DNA of 37,911 nucleotides from Pedobacter agri PB92 (GTDB lineage Bacteria; Bacteroidota; Bacteroidia; Sphingobacteriales; Sphingobacteriaceae): NCBI RefSeq assembly GCF_000258495.1, contig NZ_AJLG01000025.1, positions 1 to 37,911 of the forward strand, read 5' to 3'. Shown piece by piece: positions 22,819 to 31,384 of this stretch (position 1 is its first letter; each line of letters starts with the position of its first letter). The notes under the pieces were generated by a model. It saw only the letters and a program-made list of their open reading frames with translations, ran no database searches and was not told where the DNA came from. The position numbers and the translations under genes were made by a program.

Positions 22819-23238
22819 ATGGCCAAACAAATTTTCATCAATTTAGCAGTTAAGGATGTTCAAAAATCAATGGATTTTTACTCCGCATTGGGCTTTGAAA
22901 ACAATCCTCAATTTTCAGACGATGCCGGAAAATGCATGGTTTGGAGCGAAAATATCTTCGTGATGTTGCTTTCCCACGAAAAATTTTCATCTTTTGCAAC
23001 CAAACCCATTGCCGATACCCAATCGGCAGTAGCCGGACTTTTTTCACTATCTGTAGACAGTGTAGATGAAGTAAACAAGATTGTGGAGAATGGGCTTAAG
23101 GCCGGCGGAACCGAACCAAATGAAATCAGGGATTACGGTTTTATGCAACAACGAACTTTAGAAGATTTTGACGGGCATACCTGGGAAATTTTCTTTATGG
23201 ATATGTCCAAATTTCCAACAGATCAACCCGCAGGATAA
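22819..23238 (+). CDS. VOC family (glyoxalase/bleomycin-resistance-like) protein
   Basis: Protein of 139 residues with paired beta-alpha-beta-beta-beta modules: IFINLAVKDVQKSMDFYSALGF and LEDFDGHTWEIFF. The metal-ligand set of active glyoxalase I is not fully evident; the FDGHTWEIF Glu is present. Members are often PhnB-like or small-molecule binding proteins. It is convergent with an HxlR gene only 12 bp away. Confidence 0.88.
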   Translation: MAKQIFINLAVKDVQKSMDFYSALGFENNPQFSDDAGKCMVWSENIFVMLLSHEKFSSFATKPIADTQSAVAGLFSLSVDSVDEVNKIVENGLKAGGTEPNEIRDYGFMQQRTLEDFDGHTWEIFFMDMSKFPTDQPAG

Positions 23239-23249
23239 TATTCGATTGG

Positions 23250-23600
23250 TTAACCAATAATTTTCTTACGGTGCGCAATCCCCCATTCTGTTAGGTTATT
23301 GATAATGGTTTTCAACGTTAAACCGTGCTCCGTTAATTCATACTGAACCGAGATAGGCTGCGTGTCTAGAACGGTTCGGTTAATCAGTTTATTTATTTCC
23401 AGTTCTTTCAACTCTTTACTCAACATTCTGTTGGAAATTCCTTCTACATCCTTAAGAATATCTGAAAATCGCCTTTTGTTATAATAACATATCGAGGAAA
23501 TAATGGCAATTTTCCACTTGCCGCTCAATATATCCATTGAATCCTGAACGGCTCTCATCTCTTTTTTGTGCCCGATTAAGCACGCTTCTGGTATACTCAT
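23250..23600 (-). CDS. HxlR family transcriptional regulator
   Basis: Protein of 116 residues with the HxlR core: LSGKWKIAIISSICY, RRFSDILKDVEGISNRMLSKELKELEINKLI and SVQYELTEHGLTL. A single Cys near residue 7 (EACLIGHKKE) fits the conserved N-terminal redox-sensing Cys of YodB/HypR-type members. It is divergent from an SDR gene at 23709 across a 108-bp region containing six GTTAC motifs. Confidence 0.9.
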   Translation of the reverse strand: MSIPEACLIGHKKEMRAVQDSMDILSGKWKIAIISSICYYNKRRFSDILKDVEGISNRMLSKELKELEINKLINRTVLDTQPISVQYELTEHGLTLKTIINNLTEWGIAHRKKIIG

Positions 23601-23603
23601 GAG

Positions 23604-23679
23604 GTTACTTGGTTACTCTTGTGTTACTGTTACTTTTCGTTACAAAGTTACGAAAACGAACTTAACTGTTCTAAATTTG
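23604..23679. promoter_or_regulatory. GTTAC motif cluster and -7 element between HxlR and SDR genes
   Basis: GTTAC occurs six times in 48 bases (starting 23604, 23612, 23623, 23629, 23639, 23647). The Bacteroidota -7 element TAAATTTG lies at 23672-23679, 30 bases before the SDR start. The repeated motif may be the half site of the adjacent HxlR regulator. Confidence 0.5.
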
Positions 23680-23708
23680 TACCATCAAAAACGTTTAAAT
23701 AATTTAAA

Positions 23709-24455
23709 ATGAATTTCAAAAATAAGAATGTAGTGATCACCGGTGGAAGCACAGGAATTGGCTTTGCAACAGCTAAAGCTTTTATTGAAAAAGAAGCCAA
23801 TGTAACCATCACAAGCAGAAACGCTGAAAACCTGCAACAGGCAGCGGCTAAAATTAACAGTTCGAACTTGCAAACGGTCGTTTCAGACACTTCCTATATA
23901 CCTGGGATTGATGTGCTGGAAAAAGCAGTTGCTGCAAGCGGAAAAAAAATAGATGTACTTTTCTTAAACGCAGGAATAGCAGTATTTGCTTCTATCGCAG
24001 AAGCAACTGAAGCAGATTTCGATGCACAGTTTAATACCAATGTAAAAGGTTTCTTCTTCACCCTACAAAAATTGATGCCTCATTTGGCTGATGGTGCAAC
24101 AGTATTGTTTACCTCATCAACAGTGGCCACCGCTTCGAATTTAGGCACCAGTATTTATTCAGCAACCAAAGGAGCAGTAAATAAAATTGCTCAAATTGCC
24201 GCGAATGAACTTGCTGAAAGAAAAATCCGGGTGAATATTATTAGCCCTGGTCCTATTAAAACAGAAGGATTTGATAAGGTGGTTGCTACAGATGATGCTC
24301 AAAATTATATGGCATCAGCTACAGCTTTGCAAAGATTAGGTGATCCTAGTGAAATTGCAAAAACAGTTTTATTTTTAGCTTCTGACGAAGCAAGTTTTAT
24401 TACCGGAACAGAATTGCTGGCTGATGGAGGTTATACTAACTATGCAAGAAGATAA
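23709..24455 (+). CDS. SDR family oxidoreductase
   Basis: Protein of 248 residues, classical SDR. TGGSTGIG (11-18), LNAG (86-89), Ser136/137, Tyr150 and Lys154 (YSATK), ISPGPIKTEG and the C-terminal ADGGYTNY are all present. Differs from the SDR at 20969 in most of the body, so not a recent duplicate. Substrate unknown. Divergent HxlR gene at 23250 is the likely regulator. Confidence 0.92.
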   Translation: MNFKNKNVVITGGSTGIGFATAKAFIEKEANVTITSRNAENLQQAAAKINSSNLQTVVSDTSYIPGIDVLEKAVAASGKKIDVLFLNAGIAVFASIAEATEADFDAQFNTNVKGFFFTLQKLMPHLADGATVLFTSSTVATASNLGTSIYSATKGAVNKIAQIAANELAERKIRVNIISPGPIKTEGFDKVVATDDAQNYMASATALQRLGDPSEIAKTVLFLASDEASFITGTELLADGGYTNYARR

Positions 24456-24621
24456 ATCGCTATTAAAAATTGTTAACAACAAAATCATAGCTTTTTATAT
24501 TGTGGCAGGGCATCTTCCGGAGTGAATATTAGCTTCTTAGTAAATTATCAGATCCTTTAAGGTTTGCTTTGATACATATCTCCGGCACAAAACCATTAAT
24601 GAAAGTCATATATAATAAAAA

Positions 24622-24656
24622 AACCAGAGCCATTGAAAGATCCAATGGCTCTGGTT
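24622..24656 (-). terminator. Rho-independent terminator of the PepSY-like gene
   Basis: AACCAGAGCCATTG (24622-24635) pairs perfectly with CAATGGCTCTGGTT (24643-24656) over a seven-base loop. On the minus strand the stem is followed by a T tract, so it terminates the gene ending at 24665. Confidence 0.9.
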
Positions 24657-24664
24657 ATCGCTAA

Positions 24665-25108
24665 TTAATCGGCAACTTCTTTAACAAATTTGCCATCAGC
24701 ACCGTACCAAACATTTACATCCGGAGTACCTTCAATATCTACCTTGTAGCTAATTTTGCCACCGGCATTAATCCAGTCTACATCATCTATCCTACCCTTT
24801 GGATATTTAGCTTTAATACTCTTTGCTATCGCAGCGGGTAATTGTGTGTTTGGAATATCTTTCTCAAATGAAACGACCTTGCCATTACCCATGTAGGTGG
24901 CTTTGTGATCGATTTTACCTAAATCAAAATCAGCTTCATAATTTCCACCTTTCATCTCCCAATCCACATCGGTTGCTTTTGGATATGCCTTTGCGAAAGC
25001 GGCTTTTACCGCAGCAGGAACTTTACTTTGATCTATATCCTGAGCATTGCTACTGGCAATTCCCCCAACTAGAAGAAATGCTGCCATAATTGTACTTTTA
25101 TAATTCAT
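24665..25108 (-). CDS. PepSY-like domain protein, secreted
   Basis: Protein of 147 residues, signal peptide ending SSNA-Q. It contains two PepSY-like repeats: VPAAVKAAFAKAYPKATDVDWEMKGGNYEADF and LPAAIAKSIKAKYPKGRIDDVDWINAGGKISYKVDI. This double-repeat form is common in Bacteroidota periplasmic proteins and resembles beta-lactamase-inhibitor-like folds. Function unknown. Its terminator at 24622 shows that it is a single-gene unit. Confidence 0.88.
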   Translation of the reverse strand: MNYKSTIMAAFLLVGGIASSNAQDIDQSKVPAAVKAAFAKAYPKATDVDWEMKGGNYEADFDLGKIDHKATYMGNGKVVSFEKDIPNTQLPAAIAKSIKAKYPKGRIDDVDWINAGGKISYKVDIEGTPDVNVWYGADGKFVKEVAD

Positions 25109-25205
25109 ATTAAAATAACATTAGAGAAAACCAAATGTTTGATATTAGAAGCGCACACTTTCTTCCGGTTTTAAAAGATGCAAAGGAATAATGATAGTAT
25201 TCAGC

Positions 25206-25736
25206 TTATAAAGCTTTCAAAAATTCCAAATATAGCGGAACACTTTTTTCAATGTATGCTGGCGTGGAATGATATTCTATTCCATAGTAGGCGAAGAACG
25301 GCCGGTAATCTGCTTTCACGTATTCTAAGCTGAGCTCAAACGGGCGGGTAAGTTCTTTTAAAGGATATTTATAGATTCCCGAAGGACGAAGTTCATCTTC
25401 ACCAACACCCAGTGAAATTGCCAGCGCAATTTTTTTTCCGGATAGTGGATAGCCGCTTTTACTTCCGTAGGCCCAGCCATGTGTTAAAACTTCATCAAAC
25501 CATTTCTTTAATAACCACGGACTGTTAAACCAATAATAAGGAAACTGAAACACGATTTTATCATATTTTTCCATCAGCTTTTGTTCTGCCTTAACATCTA
25601 TTTTTCCATCAGGATAGGTCTGGTGGAGCTGGTGCACTACATATTGATCAGGAAACTTTCGCAGTGCTTCAATCCATCTTTTGTTTACCAAAGAGCTATC
25701 AATATCTGGATGAGTAACAATTATTAATGTTTGCAT
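25206..25736 (-). CDS. NAD(P)H-dependent oxidoreductase, flavodoxin-like (KefF/MdaB type)
   Basis: Protein of 176 residues with the flavodoxin_2 plan: TLIIVTHPDIDSSLVNKRW at the FMN phosphate site, FQFPYYWFNSPWLLKKWFDEVLTHGWAYG as the quinone-reductase signature, and ALAISLGV. Likely reduces quinones or nitroaromatics. Divergent from the HxlR gene at 25835, the standard arrangement of electrophile-inducible reductases. Confidence 0.9.
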   Translation of the reverse strand: MQTLIIVTHPDIDSSLVNKRWIEALRKFPDQYVVHQLHQTYPDGKIDVKAEQKLMEKYDKIVFQFPYYWFNSPWLLKKWFDEVLTHGWAYGSKSGYPLSGKKIALAISLGVGEDELRPSGIYKYPLKELTRPFELSLEYVKADYRPFFAYYGIEYHSTPAYIEKSVPLYLEFLKAL

Positions 25737-25797
25737 TTTATCAAAATTTTAAATTATTTGAAACAAAAGTAATGCCCCTGCAGTAGCTTTGGTATAT

Positions 25798-25810
25798 CAA
25801 CAGCCTGTTG
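25798..25810. promoter_or_regulatory. Palindromic operator candidate CAACAG-C-CTGTTG
   Basis: CAACAG (25798-25803) and CTGTTG (25805-25810) are perfect inverted copies around a single base, centred between the divergent reductase and HxlR start codons (25736 and 25835). Most likely the binding site of the HxlR protein for both genes. Confidence 0.5.
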
Positions 25811-25834
25811 TAATGTACTATATAAAATGTAAGT

Positions 25835-26200
25835 ATGACTGAGATTAAGGAAACATCGACCAATTTCGCCAACAAGCAAGCACTGGCAGATGAATGCCCT
25901 GAAGCTTATGCATCTAATATCATCGGCGGCCAGTGGACATTGGTAATTTGCTCCTGGCTACTGGAGGGGAAATTAAGATTTAGTGAATTAAAAAAGAATT
26001 TGCCCAATATAACCGAACGAATGTTAACGCTTCAACTGCGTAAATTGGAAGAAAATAAAATTATTTCCAGAACGGTTTATGCAGAAGTTCCGCCACGGGT
26101 AGAATATGAACTTACAGCCATAGGTTATGAATTAAAACCAATTATTAAAGCCTTAGAAAACTGGGGAGAAAAACATAAGGCTTTGCTTGAGGAAACTTAA
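25835..26200 (+). CDS. HxlR family transcriptional regulator
   Basis: Protein of 121 residues with the HxlR core IIGGQWTLVICSWLLEGKLRFSELKKNLPNITERMLTLQLRKLEENKII and VPPRVEYELTAIGYEL. A Cys at residue 20 (ADECPEAY) matches the conserved N-terminal Cys used in redox sensing by YodB-type members. Divergent flavodoxin-type reductase is the likely target. Confidence 0.9.
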   Translation: MTEIKETSTNFANKQALADECPEAYASNIIGGQWTLVICSWLLEGKLRFSELKKNLPNITERMLTLQLRKLEENKIISRTVYAEVPPRVEYELTAIGYELKPIIKALENWGEKHKALLEET

Positions 26201-26337
26201 ATTTACCCTGAAGGATTTTGTCTTAATCCTTTTCGCAAGAACATTTTTTTTCTTTTATTTATTACCGTTTTCTTCTAGCCTGGAAAAAAAATATCCAACT
26301 ATTGAGGCAAAAAATAAAAAAAAGAAAAACACTTATA

Positions 26338-26370
26338 TTGTTGTCGTGATTACTATATTTGCGACAACAA
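26338..26370 (+). promoter_or_regulatory. Promoter overlapped by a 9-base inverted repeat (MarR operator candidate)
   Basis: TTGTTGTCG (26338-26346) and CGACAACAA (26362-26370) are perfect inverted copies around a 15-base spacer that contains the -7 element TATATTTG (26354-26361). The start codon of the VOC gene is 12 bases further on. The third gene of the operon encodes a MarR regulator, so negative autoregulation is the natural reading. Confidence 0.65.
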
Positions 26371-26381
26371 AATAATTTATC

Positions 26382-26744
26382 ATGAGAAGATTAGAATTTG
26401 CATCGCTTCAGGTTAGAGATTTAGCGATATCGAAAGTATTTTATACAGAGAAACTAGGGTTTGAAGTTTCTGAAATGAGTAATCCTTATGCCTGTGTTTT
26501 CACTTATAATAAAGGTGAAGCTAGTTTCGCAATAAGGACACCTATCGGAGATATCGAAGGAAAAGAATTAGGTATTGGTACGTCGCTTTGGTTTGCTATT
26601 GATGGGAACATTGATGATTTACAAAACCAACTGATCGCTAAAGAAGTAACATTGATTGGGAATATTAATAATACGCCTTTTGGCAGGACGATAATGGTAA
26701 AAGATCCCGACGGCTATGTGATTACTTTTCTGGAAACCATTTAA
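26382..26744 (+). CDS. VOC family protein
   Basis: Protein of 120 residues: RLEFASLQVRDLAISKVFYTEKLGFEVSEM begins the first module, and FGRTIMVKDPDGYVITFLETI is the classic second-module end with DPDGY and the C-terminal Glu. Likely a small-molecule binding or resistance protein. First gene of a probable three-gene operon; its promoter carries a palindromic operator. Confidence 0.9.
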   Translation: MRRLEFASLQVRDLAISKVFYTEKLGFEVSEMSNPYACVFTYNKGEASFAIRTPIGDIEGKELGIGTSLWFAIDGNIDDLQNQLIAKEVTLIGNINNTPFGRTIMVKDPDGYVITFLETI

Positions 26745-26754
26745 AAGGCTCGTG

Positions 26755-27195
26755 ATGGCTGATCGTACAGTAAAAAATTGGATCATTGTGGCTTCTAAAG
26801 ATCATGTCAAAGTAGGTATAGCACAAGGGATTGCTCAGGCGTGCCACGGAAAATCTTCGCCTTTACAGCGAATGAAAAAAGGAGATTTCGTAATCTATTA
26901 TTCTGGAAAGCAAACGATGGGGAAACCAGACAAATGTCAGGAATTTACAGCCATCGGAACAGTAAGAACTGAAGAAACTTATACAGTTAAAGTGTCTGCA
27001 GATTTTTATCCATCCAGACGCGAAATTGATTTTTTTGAATGTAAGAATGTTTCAATTCTTCCGCTGATAGATGATTTAGATTTTATCCCTAATAAAAAAA
27101 GTTGGGGTTATCCATTTCGATTTGGTTTCTTTGAAATCAATCAAAAAGATTTTGAGTTAATTTCATCAAAAATGCTTCACCATCAAAATGGCTAA
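26755..27195 (+). CDS. EVE domain protein (UPF0310)
   Basis: Protein of 146 residues from ATG 26755; an in-frame GTG one codon earlier is possible. NWIIVASKDHVKVGIAQGIAQACHGK, MKKGDFVIYYSGK and the later SWGYPFRFGFFEI define the EVE/PUA-like fold that binds modified bases. It overlaps the following marR gene by eight bases and follows the VOC gene closely. Role in a small-molecule-controlled operon is unclear. Confidence 0.88.
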   Translation: MADRTVKNWIIVASKDHVKVGIAQGIAQACHGKSSPLQRMKKGDFVIYYSGKQTMGKPDKCQEFTAIGTVRTEETYTVKVSADFYPSRREIDFFECKNVSILPLIDDLDFIPNKKSWGYPFRFGFFEINQKDFELISSKMLHHQNG

Positions 27196-27649
27196 CGAAA
27201 TAGAATTTCAGTTTAAAACTCCGAATGATAGTCCGGGTTATTTGCTCGGACAGCTTACCATGCTCTGGCAACGTAAATTAAAGAAAGTGTTAGATCCATT
27301 GGATTTGACACAAACACAATTTGTATTGCTTGCTGCGTTGGGCTGGCTTTCAAAAACAAATAAGGAAGTTACACAAATTGACATCGCAAACCAGAGTAAT
27401 ACCGATAGAATGATGGTTTCAAAGGTTCTACGAACATTACAGGAGAAAGGTTTTGTAACGCGACAAGAACACGAAACTGACACCAGAGCAAAAACAATTC
27501 GTCTTACTCCTGATGGTGAAAATGTGCTGCAAAAAGGACTTGTTGAAGTAGAAAATGCGGATAAGGTTTTTTTTGCTTCTTTAGACACCAGCCTATCTTT
27601 GTTTAACAAAAGTATGGTACAACTTATTGATCAAAATAAAAGCATATAA
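27188..27649 (+). CDS. MarR family transcriptional regulator
   Basis: Protein of 153 residues. The winged helix is evident: LTQTQFVLLAALGWLSK, EVTQIDIANQSNTDRMMVSKVLRTLQEKGFV (recognition helix) and DTRAKTIRLTPDGENVL (wing, with the D-R pair). It is the last gene of the VOC-EVE-MarR operon and overlaps the EVE gene, so it likely autoregulates through the inverted repeat at 26338-26370. Confidence 0.92.
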   Translation: MANEIEFQFKTPNDSPGYLLGQLTMLWQRKLKKVLDPLDLTQTQFVLLAALGWLSKTNKEVTQIDIANQSNTDRMMVSKVLRTLQEKGFVTRQEHETDTRAKTIRLTPDGENVLQKGLVEVENADKVFFASLDTSLSLFNKSMVQLIDQNKSI

Positions 27650-27707
27650 CTACCAATCAGCTTACCGCATTGAGATTTTAAACTTGAACAATTTTTAAAA
27701 CCCAAAA

Positions 27708-27743
27708 CAGCGAAGGCTTGCGTTAAAATGCAAGCCTTCGCTG
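27708..27743. terminator. Bidirectional Rho-independent terminator
   Basis: CAGCGAAGGCTTGC (27708-27721) pairs perfectly with GCAAGCCTTCGCTG (27730-27743) over an eight-base loop, between the convergent MarR and S9 peptidase genes. Confidence 0.9.
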
Positions 27744-27770
27744 TAATCATTACTAAAATTTGAAAAGAAT

Positions 27771-30278
27771 TTACTTTCCGGTCTTTTCGATATCGCGATC
27801 CATTTCCAACAAATCGACATCTTCCGGACTTGAGAAATCTCCAATTAAATATTTGTTGAAGTGATCAGCCAATTTCCAGAAAGCATATTCTGTCATATCG
27901 CCAAACCCATGTCGCTGCCCTGGTATAATCAAAAAATCAAAACGTTTTCCGGCTTTCATTAAGGCATTCGCTACACGAATCGAATTTGCCGGATGCACAT
28001 TGTTATCTACATCGCCATGCATTAATAGTAAGTGCCCTTTCAGATTTTTGGCCAAATCAGGATTTTTATCGATGCTGTATTTAAATGATGTATCGCCTTT
28101 TAATGAAATAACTTCTTTCACGCCATGATGTTTTTCACTCCACCAACGGTTATAGATACTGTTATCATGATTTCCGGCGTTAGAAACTGCAGCTTTAAAA
28201 AAGTTTGGGTAAACCAACATCGCCGCGGTAGACATGAAACCACCACCTGAGTGACCAGTAATACCCACTTTAGTATCATCAATGTAACTGTATTTTGAGG
28301 CCAATTGCTCAATTGCAGTTTTCTTATCGGCCAATCCGTAATCACGCAGGTTTCCGTAACCGTAAGTATGGTACCATTTAGAACGTGATGGATTTCCACC
28401 ACGGTTACCTACGGTGATTACAATGTAGCCAAACTGTGCTAAACGTTCTGTACGGTCCATGCTCTTACTAAAAGCTTTGTTTACAGCTTCCGTTTGTGGG
28501 CCAGGATAAACGTACTCAATAATAGGATATTTCTTGTTTGGGTCGAAATCAAAAGGCTTGTACATTACGCCATACAAATCAGTTACGCCATCATCAGCCT
28601 TCACAGTAAAAGGCTCCGGAAACTTGTAACCTGCAGCCGTTAGTAAGGAAAGATCAGTAGCTTCCAATTCCATTACTTTATGACCATTTTTGTCATACAA
28701 AGTAGATTTTGGCGCCGTATTTACCCTTGAATAATTATCTACAAAAAAGCTGTTATTGTCATTCATACTCACTGCATGATCGAAATTGCCAGCGTTTAAC
28801 AGCTTCATATTCGAGCCATCAAAATTGATGCTATACAGATGTAAATAATAAGGATCTTCTTTGCCTTCCCTGCCATTTGCGGTGAAATAAAGCACTCGGT
28901 TTTTCTCATCGATATTTACAATACTTTCGCAATGAAAAGAACCTTTGGTTATTTGGTTTTTAAGCTTTCCGTTCCCATCAAAAAGATAGAAATGAGCCCA
29001 GCCATCACGCTCGCTCCAATGAATCAATTCTTTTCCATTATTGATCAATCCCGGGCGATTTACCTCTACGTAAGTATTGAAGCGCTCATCAATGAGTGGA
29101 GTCACTTTGCTTGTAGCAATATCAATTGTACCAATATCAATGCGTTTTAAATCGCGGCTGGTACGCGAAAAATAAAATCTGCTATCATCGCCTAACCAAA
29201 TCGAAGGACGAAATTCATTATCACGATCTTTAGCTAATGAAGGTTTACCCCAGACGCCAATGCTTTGATCTTTAAATGCAGATATATTTAATTTTTTGTA
29301 AGACTTTGCCGGGAAATCAAAAAGCAAAATTTCGTCTTGTGGTGCTTCGGCCTCACCTGGCATTTGATATTTGTACGTTTCTAAAGTTGGTCGGCCAGCA
29401 GTAACACTATTAATTACCCATAAATCTTTAACCTTACGGGAGTCAGTACGATCTAATACGAAGTATCTGGAGTTAGGCGACCAAAGTACATAGGCACCGC
29501 GGCGCTTCTTATTATTTTTTTCATTCTCAACATTATTCTCGCCATCACCATCACTTCCATAAGAATAAAATTTTATGCCATCTTTGGTGAGTTGATGTTC
29601 TACAATGGTGCTGTCTTCTTCATTTTTAACCGCTTTTTTGTAGTTCTCTTTATCCATCCAATACAAATTATAATTGCGTGAAAAGATGATGGCAGATGAA
29701 TCAGGAGCAACTGAACCCCAGCTTGGTTTCGGTTTAGGCTTACTAAAATTTGGCACTTCAGTTAACTTTGCTGTAGCGAGGTCATATTTGAAAGAGAAAA
29801 TTTTTTTCTGTAGTGAATCGGCAGCTTTTTTATCCTTGCGGTCAGGCTTTACTTCATCAATTGTGCTTTTCACTTCAAAAGAAATACTCTTTTCATCAGC
29901 AGCAAACTTTAAGTTTTCTAAAGGCAGATGTTCTGCATCAAAGGGATCGCGAACTGCTAAGGTGATACCAGCAGCAATTTTCGCGTTATCGAACATCAAC
30001 TTTTTTGTTTTTGCATTCGGATCTACCAGGTACCAAAATTTCCCTTTCGGACTTTCAAAAGTGTACCAAAAACGATTACTCAATTTCAGCCAATGTGGAT
30101 CAACCGAGGTGGAATAAACCATTTTCTTTAATTTATTTGGAGAAAATCGCGAAGCAAGTTGATAATTTGCCTTTGGTTGCGCCTGGATATTTTCAGTTAG
30201 CGTAAAGGTTTTATTTTGTGCAGCAACAGTTAGGGATAGAAACGGCGCACAAAGAAAAAGTTTGTAAAGTTTGTTCAT
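27771..30278 (-). CDS. S9 family peptidase (prolyl-oligopeptidase/DPP IV type), secreted
   Basis: Protein of 835 residues from the ATG at 30278, with signal peptide ending TVAA-Q. Residues to about 570 form a DPP IV-type N-terminal beta-propeller. The C-terminal peptidase has GHSGGG with Ser677, LLMHGDVDNNV with Asp758 and GQRHGF with His790. Expected to remove dipeptides after Pro or Ala from extracellular peptides. All catalytic residues are present. Single-gene unit, convergent with the MarR operon. Confidence 0.93.
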   Translation of the reverse strand: MNKLYKLFLCAPFLSLTVAAQNKTFTLTENIQAQPKANYQLASRFSPNKLKKMVYSTSVDPHWLKLSNRFWYTFESPKGKFWYLVDPNAKTKKLMFDNAKIAAGITLAVRDPFDAEHLPLENLKFAADEKSISFEVKSTIDEVKPDRKDKKAADSLQKKIFSFKYDLATAKLTEVPNFSKPKPKPSWGSVAPDSSAIIFSRNYNLYWMDKENYKKAVKNEEDSTIVEHQLTKDGIKFYSYGSDGDGENNVENEKNNKKRRGAYVLWSPNSRYFVLDRTDSRKVKDLWVINSVTAGRPTLETYKYQMPGEAEAPQDEILLFDFPAKSYKKLNISAFKDQSIGVWGKPSLAKDRDNEFRPSIWLGDDSRFYFSRTSRDLKRIDIGTIDIATSKVTPLIDERFNTYVEVNRPGLINNGKELIHWSERDGWAHFYLFDGNGKLKNQITKGSFHCESIVNIDEKNRVLYFTANGREGKEDPYYLHLYSINFDGSNMKLLNAGNFDHAVSMNDNNSFFVDNYSRVNTAPKSTLYDKNGHKVMELEATDLSLLTAAGYKFPEPFTVKADDGVTDLYGVMYKPFDFDPNKKYPIIEYVYPGPQTEAVNKAFSKSMDRTERLAQFGYIVITVGNRGGNPSRSKWYHTYGYGNLRDYGLADKKTAIEQLASKYSYIDDTKVGITGHSGGGFMSTAAMLVYPNFFKAAVSNAGNHDNSIYNRWWSEKHHGVKEVISLKGDTSFKYSIDKNPDLAKNLKGHLLLMHGDVDNNVHPANSIRVANALMKAGKRFDFLIIPGQRHGFGDMTEYAFWKLADHFNKYLIGDFSSPEDVDLLEMDRDIEKTGK

Positions 30279-30451
30279 CAAAATTGGTTTGAGGCGCTAA
30301 ATTATTTAATAAAAGCTGATTATGATAGGTGGAGATTGTAATAAAACAGTTAGCTTATCAAATTTTTAAGGGTTGAATTATTTATCAACACCAGTTTATT
30401 GGGTGTATAATAAATTGCCAGAATTTATAGTTTTGTAGCAATTAAAATACT

Positions 30452-31330
30452 ATGAAATACAAATTACTTACTATTATAGCTGCTGGCATTATTTTATTCA
30501 CCAGCTGTCAATCCAACTCTCAAACCGGGAATACCGATGGAACCGATTCAACCGGACAGGTAACTAAAACAGCAGAGAACACCTCAGCGCCTGTAGATAT
30601 TTCGAAAATTAAAGTGGCTGATGCCAAGACCATTCTGGCCAGAAAGCAGGTACCTATTTTATGCTACCACCAGGTAAGGAACTGGAAACCTACAGATGGC
30701 AAGGTGGGTAAAGATTATATTGTAGAGATCCAAAACTTTAAAGACCAAATGAAAATGTTGGCTGATAGTGGCTATCATACCATTTTGCCTGATCAGCTGT
30801 ATGCCTATTTAAATACCGGAGCAGCACTACCAAGCAAACCAATTATGCTTACTTTCGATGATACCGACCTGGACCAGTTCACTATTGTAAACCCAACATT
30901 AAAAAAACTGGGTTATAAAGCAGTGTATTTTATTATGACTGTATCTATCGGCAAAAAAGGAAAATTTGTAGATTATATGAGCAGCGATCAGATTAAACAA
31001 CTTTCTGATGAAGGCAATGTAATCGGATCACATACTTATGACCACAAAAACTTTAAAAAATACACCGGCAAGGATTGGGAAGAACAATTAGACAAACCAA
31101 CGAAAAGACTGGAAGAAATAACCGGCAAAAAAATGACTGAATTTGCTTATCCATTCGGTTTATGGAACGCAGAAGGAATTCCTGAATTGAAAAAACGTGG
31201 TTTTAGAATGGCTTATCAACTATCTACTAAACGCGACGAAAAAGACCCATTATTCACCATTCGCAGAATTATTGCCAGCGGTTACTGGAGTCCAAAGACT
31301 TTAAGCAACAGCATTAAAAACAGCTTTTAA
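30452..31330 (+). CDS. Polysaccharide deacetylase (CE4/NodB) lipoprotein
   Basis: Protein of 292 residues with lipobox LFTSC (Cys19) and a Ser/Thr-rich linker. NodB motifs: TFDDTD (Asp136, Asp137), SHTYDH (His194, His198) and FAYPFG (231-236). The substrate could be peptidoglycan, chitin-type oligosaccharide or a capsule glycan. A close paralogue sits at 32755, with a metallopeptidase gene between them. Confidence 0.9.
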   Translation: MKYKLLTIIAAGIILFTSCQSNSQTGNTDGTDSTGQVTKTAENTSAPVDISKIKVADAKTILARKQVPILCYHQVRNWKPTDGKVGKDYIVEIQNFKDQMKMLADSGYHTILPDQLYAYLNTGAALPSKPIMLTFDDTDLDQFTIVNPTLKKLGYKAVYFIMTVSIGKKGKFVDYMSSDQIKQLSDEGNVIGSHTYDHKNFKKYTGKDWEEQLDKPTKRLEEITGKKMTEFAYPFGLWNAEGIPELKKRGFRMAYQLSTKRDEKDPLFTIRRIIASGYWSPKTLSNSIKNSF

Positions 31331-31336
31331 ATACTC

Positions 31337-31370
31337 AAAACCCCGGCACTGTCTGGGGTTTTCCTTTTTT
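31337..31370 (+). terminator. Rho-independent terminator
   Basis: AAAACCCC pairs with GGGGTTTT over a ten-base loop and is followed by T residues. Terminates the 30452 gene, though the next gene starts only 15 bp later and may be reached by read-through. Confidence 0.75.
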
Positions 31371-31384
31371 AAACAAAAAACGAC

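Noticed and set aside
26187-26375. Small hydrophobic ORF after the HxlR gene
   Set aside because: It overlaps the HxlR gene end, is dominated by poly-F and poly-K runs from AT-rich DNA, runs over the operon promoter at 26338-26370, and matches nothing known.
28118-30117. Several ORFs opposite the S9 peptidase gene
   Set aside because: They are antisense or frame-shifted shadows of an intact 835-residue gene with complete catalytic residues.
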